Part shown: piece after piece, positions 26,100 through 34,615 of the stretch
How the letters are laid out: each line of letters opens with the position of its first letter
Position numbering within the stretch: the stretch's first letter is position 1
Assembly: GCA_043782425.1 (NCBI GenBank)
Contig: JAYWAM010000024.1
Coordinates: 1 to 49,808 of the forward strand
DNA: 49,808 bases
Direction of reading: 5' to 3'
Origin: JAYWAM01 sp043782425
Lineage (GTDB): Bacteria; Pseudomonadota; Gammaproteobacteria; Burkholderiales; Usitatibacteraceae
Program-made: the position numbers and the translations under genes
The notes under the pieces: generated by a model
Databases searched by the model: none
What the model saw: the letters and a program-made list of their open reading frames with translations, nothing else
Told to the model about the DNA's origin: nothing

Positions 26100-29000
26100 A
26101 TGAAATCATTTGCTTTGATTGCGGCTGCGTGTCTGACAATGCTCATAGGCGCGAGCGGGCAAAACGCCCACGCCGCCCCTGCCGTCAGCCTCACCTCGCC
26201 TGCCGCCGCCGCCAACTTTGGCGCCCCCGCAAAAGTCACTATCACCGCCACTGCAACCCCTTCGAGCGGCACAACCATCAGCAAGGTGGATTTTTACCGG
26301 GGCACGACCTTGCTCGGCACCGATACGTCGTCTCCCTATTCCTACACCTGGAACAATGTCGCCATCGGCAACTATTCCCTGACCGCCAAGGCGACCGATA
26401 GCAAAGGCGCAGTCACCACCTCTGCCGCCATCGCCATCACCGTCAAGACCAACGTTGCACCCACCGTCAGCATCACCGCCCCTGCGAATAATGCGAGCTA
26501 TTCCGCCCCGGCAAGCATCGTCATCAGCGCCAACGCAGCCGATAGCGACGGCACGCTAGCCAAGGTCGATTTCTACCGTGGCACTACCCTGCTCGGCACG
26601 GATACGACCTCTCCCTACACCTACACCTGGAGCAACGTCGCCGCCGGAAGTTATTCGCTCACCGCCAAAGCCACCGACAACTCCGGCGGCGTGACCACCT
26701 CGAGCGCCGTCGCAGTGACAGTCACAACCGCCACAACCACACCGCCGACAGTCAGCCTCACCGCACCGGCCAGCGGCGCGAGCTATGTGGCGCCCGCCTC
26801 CATCACGCTCGCCGCCAGCGCCAGCGCCGCTGCGGGGGCAACCATCAGCAAGGTTGATTTCTACAACGGCGCGACACTCCTGAAATCCGTCACCGCCGCG
26901 CCTTATAGCTACACCTGGGGCAATGTCGCCACGGGAAACTACTCGCTCACCGCCAAGGCGACCGATAACAAGGGCGCGACAGCCACCTCCACCGCAGTCA
27001 GCGTAACAGTCACAGCAACGGCGCAAACATCGGTCAGCATTACATCGCCAATCAACAACACAACTTATTCCGTAGGCGCTGTCATTCCCATCGTCTTTAG
27101 CACCACTGTAGCGTCGGGAAAAACCATCACCCTGATTGAGTATTTCCTCAACTCAAACTCGAACGGAGCGTACCCGCCGAGTACCCAACTGTCGTTTGGG
27201 CCCATGGCCTATCCCGGGAGCTTTACTTTTTTACTCAAGGCGACAGATAGCGGTGGAACGGTAGTCACATCAGCTCCGGTGACAGTTACCATCGTCCAGC
27301 CATTATCGGTCTCCATTACATCGCCTGTTTCCGGTGCGAGTTACCCGGCGTCAGCTACGATCCCGATTACCGCGACGGCAGCGACATCTGCCAGCGGCGT
27401 CACTGTGAGTAAAGTGGATTTTTATAGCAGAGGAACACTGCTGGGGACTGCAACGAGCGCACCCTACAATTTCACCTGGATCAATGCGTCAGCGGGCCGT
27501 CAAGCGTTGACTGCGGTGGTCACTGACAGCAATGGCGCCAAAGCAACTTCTGCTCCCATTACCGTAACCGTGACAGGCGCAGACGGCGTGGATAGTTGTA
27601 TAGCAGCCCCACCGTTAGCGGCTAACGAATCGCCGACAAAGCTGGCCGATCTTAGCAAGTTGCCTATGACCTTCGAGGCCAATGCTGGCCAAACCCACGC
27701 CGCTGTGCGGTTTCAGGCGCGTGGCGCCGGATACCAGTTTTTTCTGACCGACGCTGAGCGTGTGCTTGCCTTGCAGAGTCAGCCCTCTAGTCGGTCCCTT
27801 ACGAAGCCGGGCCGTGATCTTCCCCTTTCGCAATTCGCGACACATAACACCCAAGACGTTGCGGTACGTATGCGCTTCATCGGTGCAAATCGCAATCCGC
27901 TTGTCACCGGCGTTGACCCGGTTGAAGAGAAGAGCAATTACCTCATCGGCAGTGATTCCGCCGCCTGGCATACCAACGTGCCACACTTCGCCAAGGTGCG
28001 ATACCACGACTTGTATCCAGGTATCGACGAGGTCTATTACGGCACGCAAGGCAAGCTCGAATATGATCTGCACGTCGCCCCAGGCGCGAACCCGCGCGCG
28101 ATACGCTTTGCGCTCGGCGGCGTCGACAAACTTTCGCTTAATCGCAACGGCGATCTGCTGCTCAAGACTGCACTCGGCACGCTGGTACAGAAAGAACCCG
28201 TCGCCTATCAGGATATAGATGGGCAGCGCCGCCCCGTCAAGGCGCGCTACCAGATTGTCGCCGCCAATGAGGTCACGTTCAAGGTGGGCAAATACGACAC
28301 CCGCTATGCGCTGGTGATCGATCCGGTATTGGTGTATTCAACCTATCTCGGTGGAACAACGCAAGGAACGGAAGCGAACGCCATCGCCCTCAGCCGCTGT
28401 GGTGAAGCATTCGTCGCGGGCTGGACAAAGGCGACAGATTTCCCGACAACGCCGACCGCATACGACACAATCGGACAATCGCCGCCGATTGGCAGAATGG
28501 GATTTGTGTCCAAGCTAAACCAGTCCGGTACGGCGCTGCTTTACTCGACCTATTTTGTAGGAGCGGCGTATGACACGGAAATTTATTCTATCGCGGTAGA
28601 CAACACCGGGCATGCCTTTGTAAATGCACCCGACGGAGGTATCGCTAAACTCAACCGAGACGGCAACGCCTTAATGTATTTGGCCAATTTTCCGGGAATG
28701 TTCGGGTGGATTGCCGTGGACGCTGCGGGCAGCGCTTATATGGCAGGGGGTAGCAGAGTATGGAAGCTGGATCCAACCGGTACGAGTTTGGTCTATTCCA
28801 TAGATATCGATGTGCCTGGATCGACAGTTGATAGTCAGATTGCTTCCGCCCAAGCGATTGCGGTGGATAGCTTGGGAAATGCCTATGTGGCGGGCAGTAC
28901 AGTTTCAACCGCTCTACAGGTCACACCGGGCGCGTTTCAGACGGTTATTCCCAATCCCGCCAACATTTATACTGGTCTACATACGCGCTCAGGCTTTGTC

Positions 29001-31973
29001 AAAAAGATCAACCCGTCAGGAACCGCCCTCGTATATGGCACCTACCTCGGCACAGCGGGCGCATTGGAGATTTTTGGCCTGGCATTGGATTCGTCAGGCA
29101 ATGTCTATGTCACGGGCAAGTCTGACTTTAACTTATCCATCCCCAACTTCACTGGCAGCTACAAGGCGTTTGGCTTAAATTCAGCCGTGTCTGGCAGCAC
29201 TTATGCCTTCGTCGCGAAACTGAGCGCCGACGGCAGCCAGCTTGGATACTTTACAAGATACGGTGATGGTCTGAATTGCACAAACGCTTTCACTTGCTTT
29301 TCTGCACATACACAAGGTAACGCGATCGCGCTTGATCAGGCAGGCAACATCTGGATCACAGGCCCGACAGGTTCCAACCTAACTCCTTTGGTGAGACCCT
29401 TGGTTTCACAGTTCACCAGCGATTACGATGATATTTTTGTCGCGAAGTTGTCGTCAGCGGGAAACAATCTGCTCTTTTCGACAATCCTGGGTGGTCAAAC
29501 GCTGGCCGCAAAGCCGCCTGGGGTATATGCCTATCCTTCAACCGGGAACGGAATTGCCGTGGATGCGATAGGTTCCGCCTACGTCACGGGCGCCACCGAC
29601 AGGTCGGATTTCCCGACCACGGTAGGCGCGTTTCAAAGGTCCATAGGCACGAGCCCCGGCATCAGCGCCTTTGTCGTCAAAATCAACGAGAACAGAGACA
29701 GCAACACCGTGCTTACGGTCACACCAATGCTCGGGGTCGTTAGCAGTCCGGTTACCCTGACGGCAAGCGTTACCGGCAACTCTCCCACGGGAACGGTGAC
29801 TTTCATGGAGGGTGCGTCAGCGCTCGGCACTGTCACCCTATCCGGCGCCTCGGCGACATTAACAACCAGCCAATTCTCGGCGGGCAGCCATTACCTGGCC
29901 GCAACCTATAACGGCGATACCAACAACTATCCCAGCACCTCGGTAAACGTTACGATCAATATCGCCGACCCGAATGGACTGCCGAGCGTCACGCTTACAG
30001 GTATCGCCGATGGCGCCGCTTTCGTGACGAATTCGGGCAATACCTATACCAATGCGAACGTCACCATTACTGCCAACTCCGCAACCGGCAATACCTTGAA
30101 TACCGTCTATATCTATACAGGCAATGTCAACCCCAGCAATTACTGGAATCTGACCACTCCCCCGCTTGTGTCAAGTTTTTACATGGTTTACCCCTTGGGG
30201 GCGTTGGCGCCGAACATCTACACCGTCTGGGCGAAAGCCAGTGATAGCAATGGACACACCACGTCCACCCTGCCTGTCCGGTTTGTCGTCAATACCGCGA
30301 CAGCTACGCCTGCCACGGTTTCGATTTCTGCACCCGCCAACGGCGCAAGCTTTATTGCGTCGTCGCCGATCACGCTCACTGCAAGTGCTATTCCGTTTGG
30401 CAGCTCTACTATCAATTATGTGACTTTTTATGACGGGCCGAATCAGATCGGCGTAGCGTTTTCGAGCCCCTACACTTTGATCTGGAACAGCGCCACTGCT
30501 GGCGCGCATTCGTTGATGGCTCATGCCTATGGATCCGGTGGCTGGGCGCTATCGGCCCCCGTCACGGTGACAGTGACGGCGCCACCTCCGCCATCGGTCA
30601 GCCTCACATCGCCTGCTAATGGATCGGCATTCTACAGCCCTGCCACAATCGTGCTCGCAGCCAATGCGACAGCAGCATCCGGGGCGACGATAGCCAAGGT
30701 CGATTTTTACGATGGCCCAACCTTGCTCGGCACGGCAATCACTGCGCCCTATACCTACACTTGGACGAATGTCCCTGCGGGCAATTATGCAATCACTGCC
30801 AAGGCTACCGACAGCAGGGGCGCGACAGCAACGACGACAGCGGTGAGCGTAACGGTGACCGCACCACCGCCCCCTGCCATCAGCCTCACCAGTCCTGCAT
30901 CCGGCGCGACGTTTGAGAACACTGCCACCATCCCCCTCGCCGCCACCGCATCGACCACCAGCGGAACCATTGCGAAGATAGAGTTCTTCGATGGCGCAAC
31001 CTTGGTGGGCACGGTAAATGGGACTGCCTCCGCCCTGTCTGCCACCTTTAACTACGCCAACGCCAGCGTAGGCAGCCACGCCATCAGCGCCAAAGCCACC
31101 ACCAGCGATGGCGGTGTCAGCACCACGCCAGCCACACCCATCACGGTGACCGCTGCGGTGGCGGTGACCATCACCAGCCCGGCAGCAGGGGCGATGATCA
31201 ACGACAACCGCGTCACAGTGAGCGGCGCCTTCCAGGCCCCGGCCAACTCCGGCGTCGTCGTGAACGGCGTGGCAGCGGCAGTCGATGGCGGCGGAAACTT
31301 CTATGCCCAGGTGGAACTCATTGCGGGCAGCAACACCCTCACGGCGCAGGTCACCACCCCGGCGGGCGCAACGGCGGTGCACAGCATTACGGTTACCGCT
31401 AACCCGGCCCCCGCCTCACCGGTCGCCATCACCGCCGATCAATGGCAAGGGCTGGCGCCTCTGACGGTCACGTTCACGGCCAGCGGCGTGACGGGCACTT
31501 ATACGGCGAGCGTGAGCAACCCAGGCGGCACGCTCGATCAAAGCAACCCTGCCGTGCTGTTCAAGATCAACTACACGACGCCGGGCGTGTATCAGCCCAC
31601 GGTGACCATCACCGACAGTTTGGGCGCCACAGCCACCAAAACATTCACCATCGTGGTGCAAGACCCGGCGCAGTTGGATCAGATGCTCAAGGCGACTTGG
31701 AGCGGCATGAACGATGCGCTGCTTGCGGGAGACAAGGCTGCGGCCCTGCGCTACCTGAACGTGCAGGCACAGGCCAAATACGGGCCGGTGTTTGATGTGC
31801 TGATGCCCTACATGCCGGAAATTATCGCGTCTTATTCGCCACTCACGAGTGCGAGCATTTCCTCCGGTATGGGGGAATTCGCCATCAGGCGACTGAACAA
31901 CGGTGTCTATGAGATATTTCTCGTGTACTTCCTGCGAGATGTCGATGGTGTTTGGCGCATCGACGAAATGTGA
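26100..31973 (+). CDS. Giant secreted Ig-like / SBBP beta-propeller protein (1957 aa)
   Basis: A signal peptide (MKSFALIAAACLTMLIGASG, cleavage probably after AHA) leads into five Ig-like repeats (about residues 27-497) of the type VDFYRGTTLLG...PYSYTWNNVA. A region with the signature MTFEANAGQTHAAVRF, RYHDLYPGIDEVYYG and VIDPVLVYSTYLGGT (about 498-750) is the module that usually precedes SBBP beta-propellers. Propeller blades follow at ~745-1195 (repeats like GNAYVAGST, GNVYVTGKS and AFVAKL). More Ig/Big-type domains fill ~1198-1780, a PKD-like domain lies near 1780-1858, and the last ~100 residues (LDQMLKATWSGMNDALLAGD) form a separate globular C-terminal domain. No sorting tail such as GlyGly-CTERM is seen. 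It is probably an extracellular or surface protein. The gene is first in a run of co-directional genes in the island. Confidence 0.88.
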   Translation: MKSFALIAAACLTMLIGASGQNAHAAPAVSLTSPAAAANFGAPAKVTITATATPSSGTTISKVDFYRGTTLLGTDTSSPYSYTWNNVAIGNYSLTAKATDSKGAVTTSAAIAITVKTNVAPTVSITAPANNASYSAPASIVISANAADSDGTLAKVDFYRGTTLLGTDTTSPYTYTWSNVAAGSYSLTAKATDNSGGVTTSSAVAVTVTTATTTPPTVSLTAPASGASYVAPASITLAASASAAAGATISKVDFYNGATLLKSVTAAPYSYTWGNVATGNYSLTAKATDNKGATATSTAVSVTVTATAQTSVSITSPINNTTYSVGAVIPIVFSTTVASGKTITLIEYFLNSNSNGAYPPSTQLSFGPMAYPGSFTFLLKATDSGGTVVTSAPVTVTIVQPLSVSITSPVSGASYPASATIPITATAATSASGVTVSKVDFYSRGTLLGTATSAPYNFTWINASAGRQALTAVVTDSNGAKATSAPITVTVTGADGVDSCIAAPPLAANESPTKLADLSKLPMTFEANAGQTHAAVRFQARGAGYQFFLTDAERVLALQSQPSSRSLTKPGRDLPLSQFATHNTQDVAVRMRFIGANRNPLVTGVDPVEEKSNYLIGSDSAAWHTNVPHFAKVRYHDLYPGIDEVYYGTQGKLEYDLHVAPGANPRAIRFALGGVDKLSLNRNGDLLLKTALGTLVQKEPVAYQDIDGQRRPVKARYQIVAANEVTFKVGKYDTRYALVIDPVLVYSTYLGGTTQGTEANAIALSRCGEAFVAGWTKATDFPTTPTAYDTIGQSPPIGRMGFVSKLNQSGTALLYSTYFVGAAYDTEIYSIAVDNTGHAFVNAPDGGIAKLNRDGNALMYLANFPGMFGWIAVDAAGSAYMAGGSRVWKLDPTGTSLVYSIDIDVPGSTVDSQIASAQAIAVDSLGNAYVAGSTVSTALQVTPGAFQTVIPNPANIYTGLHTRSGFVKKINPSGTALVYGTYLGTAGALEIFGLALDSSGNVYVTGKSDFNLSIPNFTGSYKAFGLNSAVSGSTYAFVAKLSADGSQLGYFTRYGDGLNCTNAFTCFSAHTQGNAIALDQAGNIWITGPTGSNLTPLVRPLVSQFTSDYDDIFVAKLSSAGNNLLFSTILGGQTLAAKPPGVYAYPSTGNGIAVDAIGSAYVTGATDRSDFPTTVGAFQRSIGTSPGISAFVVKINENRDSNTVLTVTPMLGVVSSPVTLTASVTGNSPTGTVTFMEGASALGTVTLSGASATLTTSQFSAGSHYLAATYNGDTNNYPSTSVNVTINIADPNGLPSVTLTGIADGAAFVTNSGNTYTNANVTITANSATGNTLNTVYIYTGNVNPSNYWNLTTPPLVSSFYMVYPLGALAPNIYTVWAKASDSNGHTTSTLPVRFVVNTATATPATVSISAPANGASFIASSPITLTASAIPFGSSTINYVTFYDGPNQIGVAFSSPYTLIWNSATAGAHSLMAHAYGSGGWALSAPVTVTVTAPPPPSVSLTSPANGSAFYSPATIVLAANATAASGATIAKVDFYDGPTLLGTAITAPYTYTWTNVPAGNYAITAKATDSRGATATTTAVSVTVTAPPPPAISLTSPASGATFENTATIPLAATASTTSGTIAKIEFFDGATLVGTVNGTASALSATFNYANASVGSHAISAKATTSDGGVSTTPATPITVTAAVAVTITSPAAGAMINDNRVTVSGAFQAPANSGVVVNGVAAAVDGGGNFYAQVELIAGSNTLTAQVTTPAGATAVHSITVTANPAPASPVAITADQWQGLAPLTVTFTASGVTGTYTASVSNPGGTLDQSNPAVLFKINYTTPGVYQPTVTITDSLGATATKTFTIVVQDPAQLDQMLKATWSGMNDALLAGDKAAALRYLNVQAQAKYGPVFDVLMPYMPEIIASYSPLTSASISSGMGEFAIRRLNNGVYEIFLVYFLRDVDGVWRIDEM

Positions 31974-31983
31974 GGCGACTCTC

Positions 31984-32439
31984 ATGTTCCATTTTCCTAC
32001 TACGAAGCTGCTGGTCATTATTGGCTTCCTGGCGCCACTACTGGCCTGCTCCAATTCCTACTCGGCCAAGCCGATTGAAGCCTGGGTGGTGGATGCCGAG
32101 ACGAAGCAGCCCTTGGAGGGCGTCAACGTTGTCGCTTATTGGGGCCTTTCGTATGGCTTGGAGGGCGGGGGCAGCGACACGCTCACCGTCAGCGAGGTGG
32201 TTACCGACAAGAACGGTCGCTTCTATTTTCCGGGTTGGGGGCCGAAAGAGGTGCCTAAACATCTGCCCCCAGAAGCGCGGCTGAAAAACATTGACCCGGC
32301 TGTCATTTTATTCAAGAGCGGTTACCAGTACCGGCCGCTTGCGCGCGAGCACGACAATTTTATGGAGGGGTGGCATGGGCCCTCGACACGCAAATCTCTA
32401 AATCAACCTGCATACGCAGGAACAGTTGAGCGGGTGTGA
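31984..32439 (+). pseudogene. Lipoprotein copy 1, interrupted 3' half
   Basis: The gene starts 10 bp after the giant gene. It encodes a lipoprotein signal peptide (LLVIIGFLAPLLAC) and then the same IEAWVVDAETKQPLEGVNVV carboxypeptidase-regulatory-like domain as the two following genes. Homology stops abruptly at about 32393; the reading frame runs on into unrelated sequence and ends at 32439. The lost 3' end reappears at 33030-33117. So the copy was complete and has been split by 636 bp that replaced about 244 bp of the original. Confidence 0.88.
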
Positions 32440-32475
32440 CTCGGTGGATCGTACAATAATCGCTGGCACCGTCGA

Positions 32476-33003
32476 GTCTTTTCTGTGGCGTAAATTTTTC
32501 GATCACGTGATTGATTCCGGTTCGTCCGGCTTAGGAGCATCAATGCATATGCCACGCAATGGTGACAAAATACTGCGCTTAGTTGTTGCGTTTTTGAGCC
32601 TCTGTGGCGTTCTTGGTTGGGCAGCAATAATCATGTTCGCGTTCGCCATGGGCGGATTCGGTGTTGGCCCGTCAATTCTTGTCGTTCTAATGGTGGCCTT
32701 GCTAATTGCGTTCTTCCTATTCAGTTTTCTTAGTGCCCTTATTAAACTCAACGCGCTCATGCTGCGCATTGGCATGGGAGTAGCAACTGTGTGCATACTT
32801 CCATTCATGCTGTACCTGGTCATCAACAATCCCGCGTGGGTCATTGCCGCCTTAATCCATTTGGCGTTTTTTGCGCTCTGGTTGATCATGTGCCGAGACC
32901 AAGTGCGCGGTCACGACCAATAAGGCGCTCCTTTTTTAATCAACTCCCTACGCCGGACGAACCGGTACCAGTTAGGTGACGAAATTTACGCCGCAGAAAA
33001 GAC
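32476..33003. mobile_element. 528-bp element with ~60-bp terminal inverted repeats
   Basis: The left end (32476-32537) and the reverse complement of the right end (32944-33003) share GTCTTTTCTG(T/C)GGCGTAAATTT, then TCAC and CCGGTTCGTCCGGC, with a few small indels over about 60 bp. Between them is one small membrane-protein gene. It lies inside the region that splits lipoprotein copy 1, so it probably came with that insertion. No transposase is encoded, so it would be non-autonomous (MITE-like). Target-site duplications are not evident: 82 bp on the left and 26 bp on the right separate the ends from the interrupted gene. Confidence 0.6.
32543..32923 (+). CDS. Small multi-spanning membrane protein inside the inverted-repeat element
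   Basis: The 126-aa protein starts at ATG 32543 with a TAGGAG ribosome-binding site that lies in the left inverted repeat. It has about four hydrophobic segments (LVVAFLSLCGVLGWAAIIMF, ILVVLMVALLIAFFLFSFL, ATVCILPFMLYLVI and WVIAALIHLAFFALWLIM) and short polar ends. I recognise no family. It is the only gene of the element, so the element may simply be a cassette carrying it. Confidence 0.6.
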   Translation: MHMPRNGDKILRLVVAFLSLCGVLGWAAIIMFAFAMGGFGVGPSILVVLMVALLIAFFLFSFLSALIKLNALMLRIGMGVATVCILPFMLYLVINNPAWVIAALIHLAFFALWLIMCRDQVRGHDQ

Positions 33004-33029
33004 AATTTCATGTTAACCCCGAAAGATAG

Positions 33030-33117
33030 AGTTCCTAGCCGAAGACCGAATCATGATCTCAACCTTCGTACTGCTTACCGCCCTCCCAAAAAATTCTTCA
33101 GCGAGTACATCAAATGA
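33030..33117 (+). pseudogene. 3' remnant of lipoprotein copy 1
   Basis: The sequence matches the last ~88 bp of the lipoprotein genes (the coding end FFSEYIK and the overlapping ATGAAAGC of the next gene). It is separated from its 5' part by the insertion at 32394-33029. Its ATGA junction is what places copy 2 immediately downstream. Confidence 0.85.
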
Positions 33118-33860
33118 AAGCATTCTTGCGGTTATGCGTGGCAATGACGAGATTGCTGGTCATTGTCGGCTTCTTGGTACCACTACAAGCCTGCTCCAAC
33201 TCCTACTCGGCCAAGCCGATTGAAGCCTGGGTGGTGGATGCCGAGACGAAGCAGCCCTTGGAGGGAGTCAACGTCGTCGCCCATTGGGAGCTTTCATATG
33301 GCTTGGAGGGTGGGGGCAGCGACACACTCACCGTCAGCGAGGCGGTTACCGACAAGAACGGTCGCTTTTATTTTCCGGGTTGGGGACCGAAACAGGTGCC
33401 TAAAAATCTGCCTTCCGAAGCGCGCCTAAAAAACCGCGATCCGACCATCATTTTATTCAAGAGCGGCTACCGGTATTTGAGACTGGAGCGCGAGCACGAC
33501 AATTCTACTGAGGGGGGGCGGGGGTCCTCGACTCGCAACTTCTTTATGAACGGCCAGAAGATCGAATTATCGAAATTTAAGGGCGACGCAAAAAAATATG
33601 CGGGGAATACTGAAAATGCCAATTCGGCTGTCGAGTTCACGCTTGGCTCGCTTTTGACCAACCCCTGCTCCTACGAATATATTCCGAGGATGCTCATCAC
33701 CCTGGACAAAGAACTCTACGCCCACAAGGAATTGATCCACCGTGACTATGCGGAGACATTCTATGCAAAGCTTCTCGCCGCTGAGAGAAATCACGTTTCT
33801 CTTGGCCCTCTCTCAGTTTGCCGCCCCCCCCAAAAATTCTTTAGCGAGTACATCAAATGA
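33114..33860 (+). CDS. Lipoprotein with carboxypeptidase-regulatory-like domain, copy 2
   Basis: The 248-aa protein has a lipoprotein signal ending LLVIVGFLVPLQAC, then an Ig-like carboxypeptidase-regulatory-type domain (EAWVVDAETKQPLEGVNVVA, VTDKNGRFYFPGWG). The C-terminal half is specific to this family (MNGQKIELSKFKGDAKKYA, then NPCSYEYIPRM and CRPPQKFFSEYIK). It is nearly identical to copy 3 over the first ~430 bp. It overlaps copy 3 by 4 bp (ATGA). Lipoproteins of this kind are probably attached to the outer membrane; the function is unknown. Confidence 0.85.
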   Translation: MKAFLRLCVAMTRLLVIVGFLVPLQACSNSYSAKPIEAWVVDAETKQPLEGVNVVAHWELSYGLEGGGSDTLTVSEAVTDKNGRFYFPGWGPKQVPKNLPSEARLKNRDPTIILFKSGYRYLRLEREHDNSTEGGRGSSTRNFFMNGQKIELSKFKGDAKKYAGNTENANSAVEFTLGSLLTNPCSYEYIPRMLITLDKELYAHKELIHRDYAETFYAKLLAAERNHVSLGPLSVCRPPQKFFSEYIK

Positions 33861-34615
33861 AAGCACTCTTGCGGTTATGCGCAGCAATGACGAGATGGCT
33901 GGTCATTGTCGGCTTCCTGGCGCCACTACAAGCCTGCTCCAATTCCTACTCGGCCAAGCCGATCGAAGCCTGGGTGGTGGATGCCGAGACGAAGCAGCCC
34001 TTGGAGGGAGTCAACGTTGTCGCCCATTGGGGCCTTTCCTATGGTCTGGAGGGCGGGGGCAGCGACACACTCACTGTCAGCGAGGCGGTTACCGACAAGA
34101 ACGGTCGCTTCTATTTTACGGGTTGGGGGCCGAAAGAGGTGCCTAAACATCTGCCCCCAGAAGCGCGGCTGAAAAACATTGACCCGGTTGTCATCTTATT
34201 CAAGAGCGGTTACCGGTACCGGCCGCTTGCGCGCGAGCACGACACTTTTATGGAAGGGTGGCATGGGCCATCGACGCGCAATTTTTTTATGAACGGCCAG
34301 AAGATCGAGCTATCAAAATTTAAGGGCGACGCCAAAAAGTATGCGGAGAATATTGATAACGCCTATTCGGCTGTCATAGGAACGCTAGGCTCGCTCTTGA
34401 CGGACCCCTGCTCCTACGAAAATATTCCAAGGGCGATCATCACAATGGACAAAGAACTCTACGCCAACAAGGACGTGATCCGCGCCAACGATCCGAAGTA
34501 CGACTATGCGAAGTCGTTCTACCCAAAGCTCATAGCCGCAGAGAAAAATCACACACTTGACCTCCGTACTGCCTGCCGCCCTCCCGAACAATTCTTCAGC
34601 GAGTACATCAAATGA
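33857..34615 (+). CDS. Lipoprotein with carboxypeptidase-regulatory-like domain, copy 3
   Basis: The 252-aa protein has the same layout as copy 2: lipobox LAPLQAC, the regulatory-like domain and the family-specific C-terminal half with two conserved cysteines (PCSYENIPRAIITMDKELYA and ACRPPEQFFSEYIK). It overlaps the next gene by 4 bp. The first ~36 bp are shared with copy 2 and with the start of the next gene (MKA-LRLCAA), indicating that the duplication boundary fell inside a shared signal-peptide region. Confidence 0.85.
   Translation: MKALLRLCAAMTRWLVIVGFLAPLQACSNSYSAKPIEAWVVDAETKQPLEGVNVVAHWGLSYGLEGGGSDTLTVSEAVTDKNGRFYFTGWGPKEVPKHLPPEARLKNIDPVVILFKSGYRYRPLAREHDTFMEGWHGPSTRNFFMNGQKIELSKFKGDAKKYAENIDNAYSAVIGTLGSLLTDPCSYENIPRAIITMDKELYANKDVIRANDPKYDYAKSFYPKLIAAEKNHTLDLRTACRPPEQFFSEYIK

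Noticed and set aside
26200..27000. Repetitive DNA that could be mistaken for a CRISPR array or tandem repeat
   Set aside because: The repeats are degenerate, ~280 bp apart and all in one frame; they are the Ig-like domains of the giant protein.
32402..32980. attC-like integron cassette sites (GTTGAGC near 32424, GTTAGGT near 32972) around the small membrane protein gene
   Set aside because: GTTRRRY-type heptamers occur by chance about once per kilobase; the presumed partner arms do not match RYYYAAC, the sites are too short and no integrase is visible. The long inverted arms fit a terminal-inverted-repeat element better.
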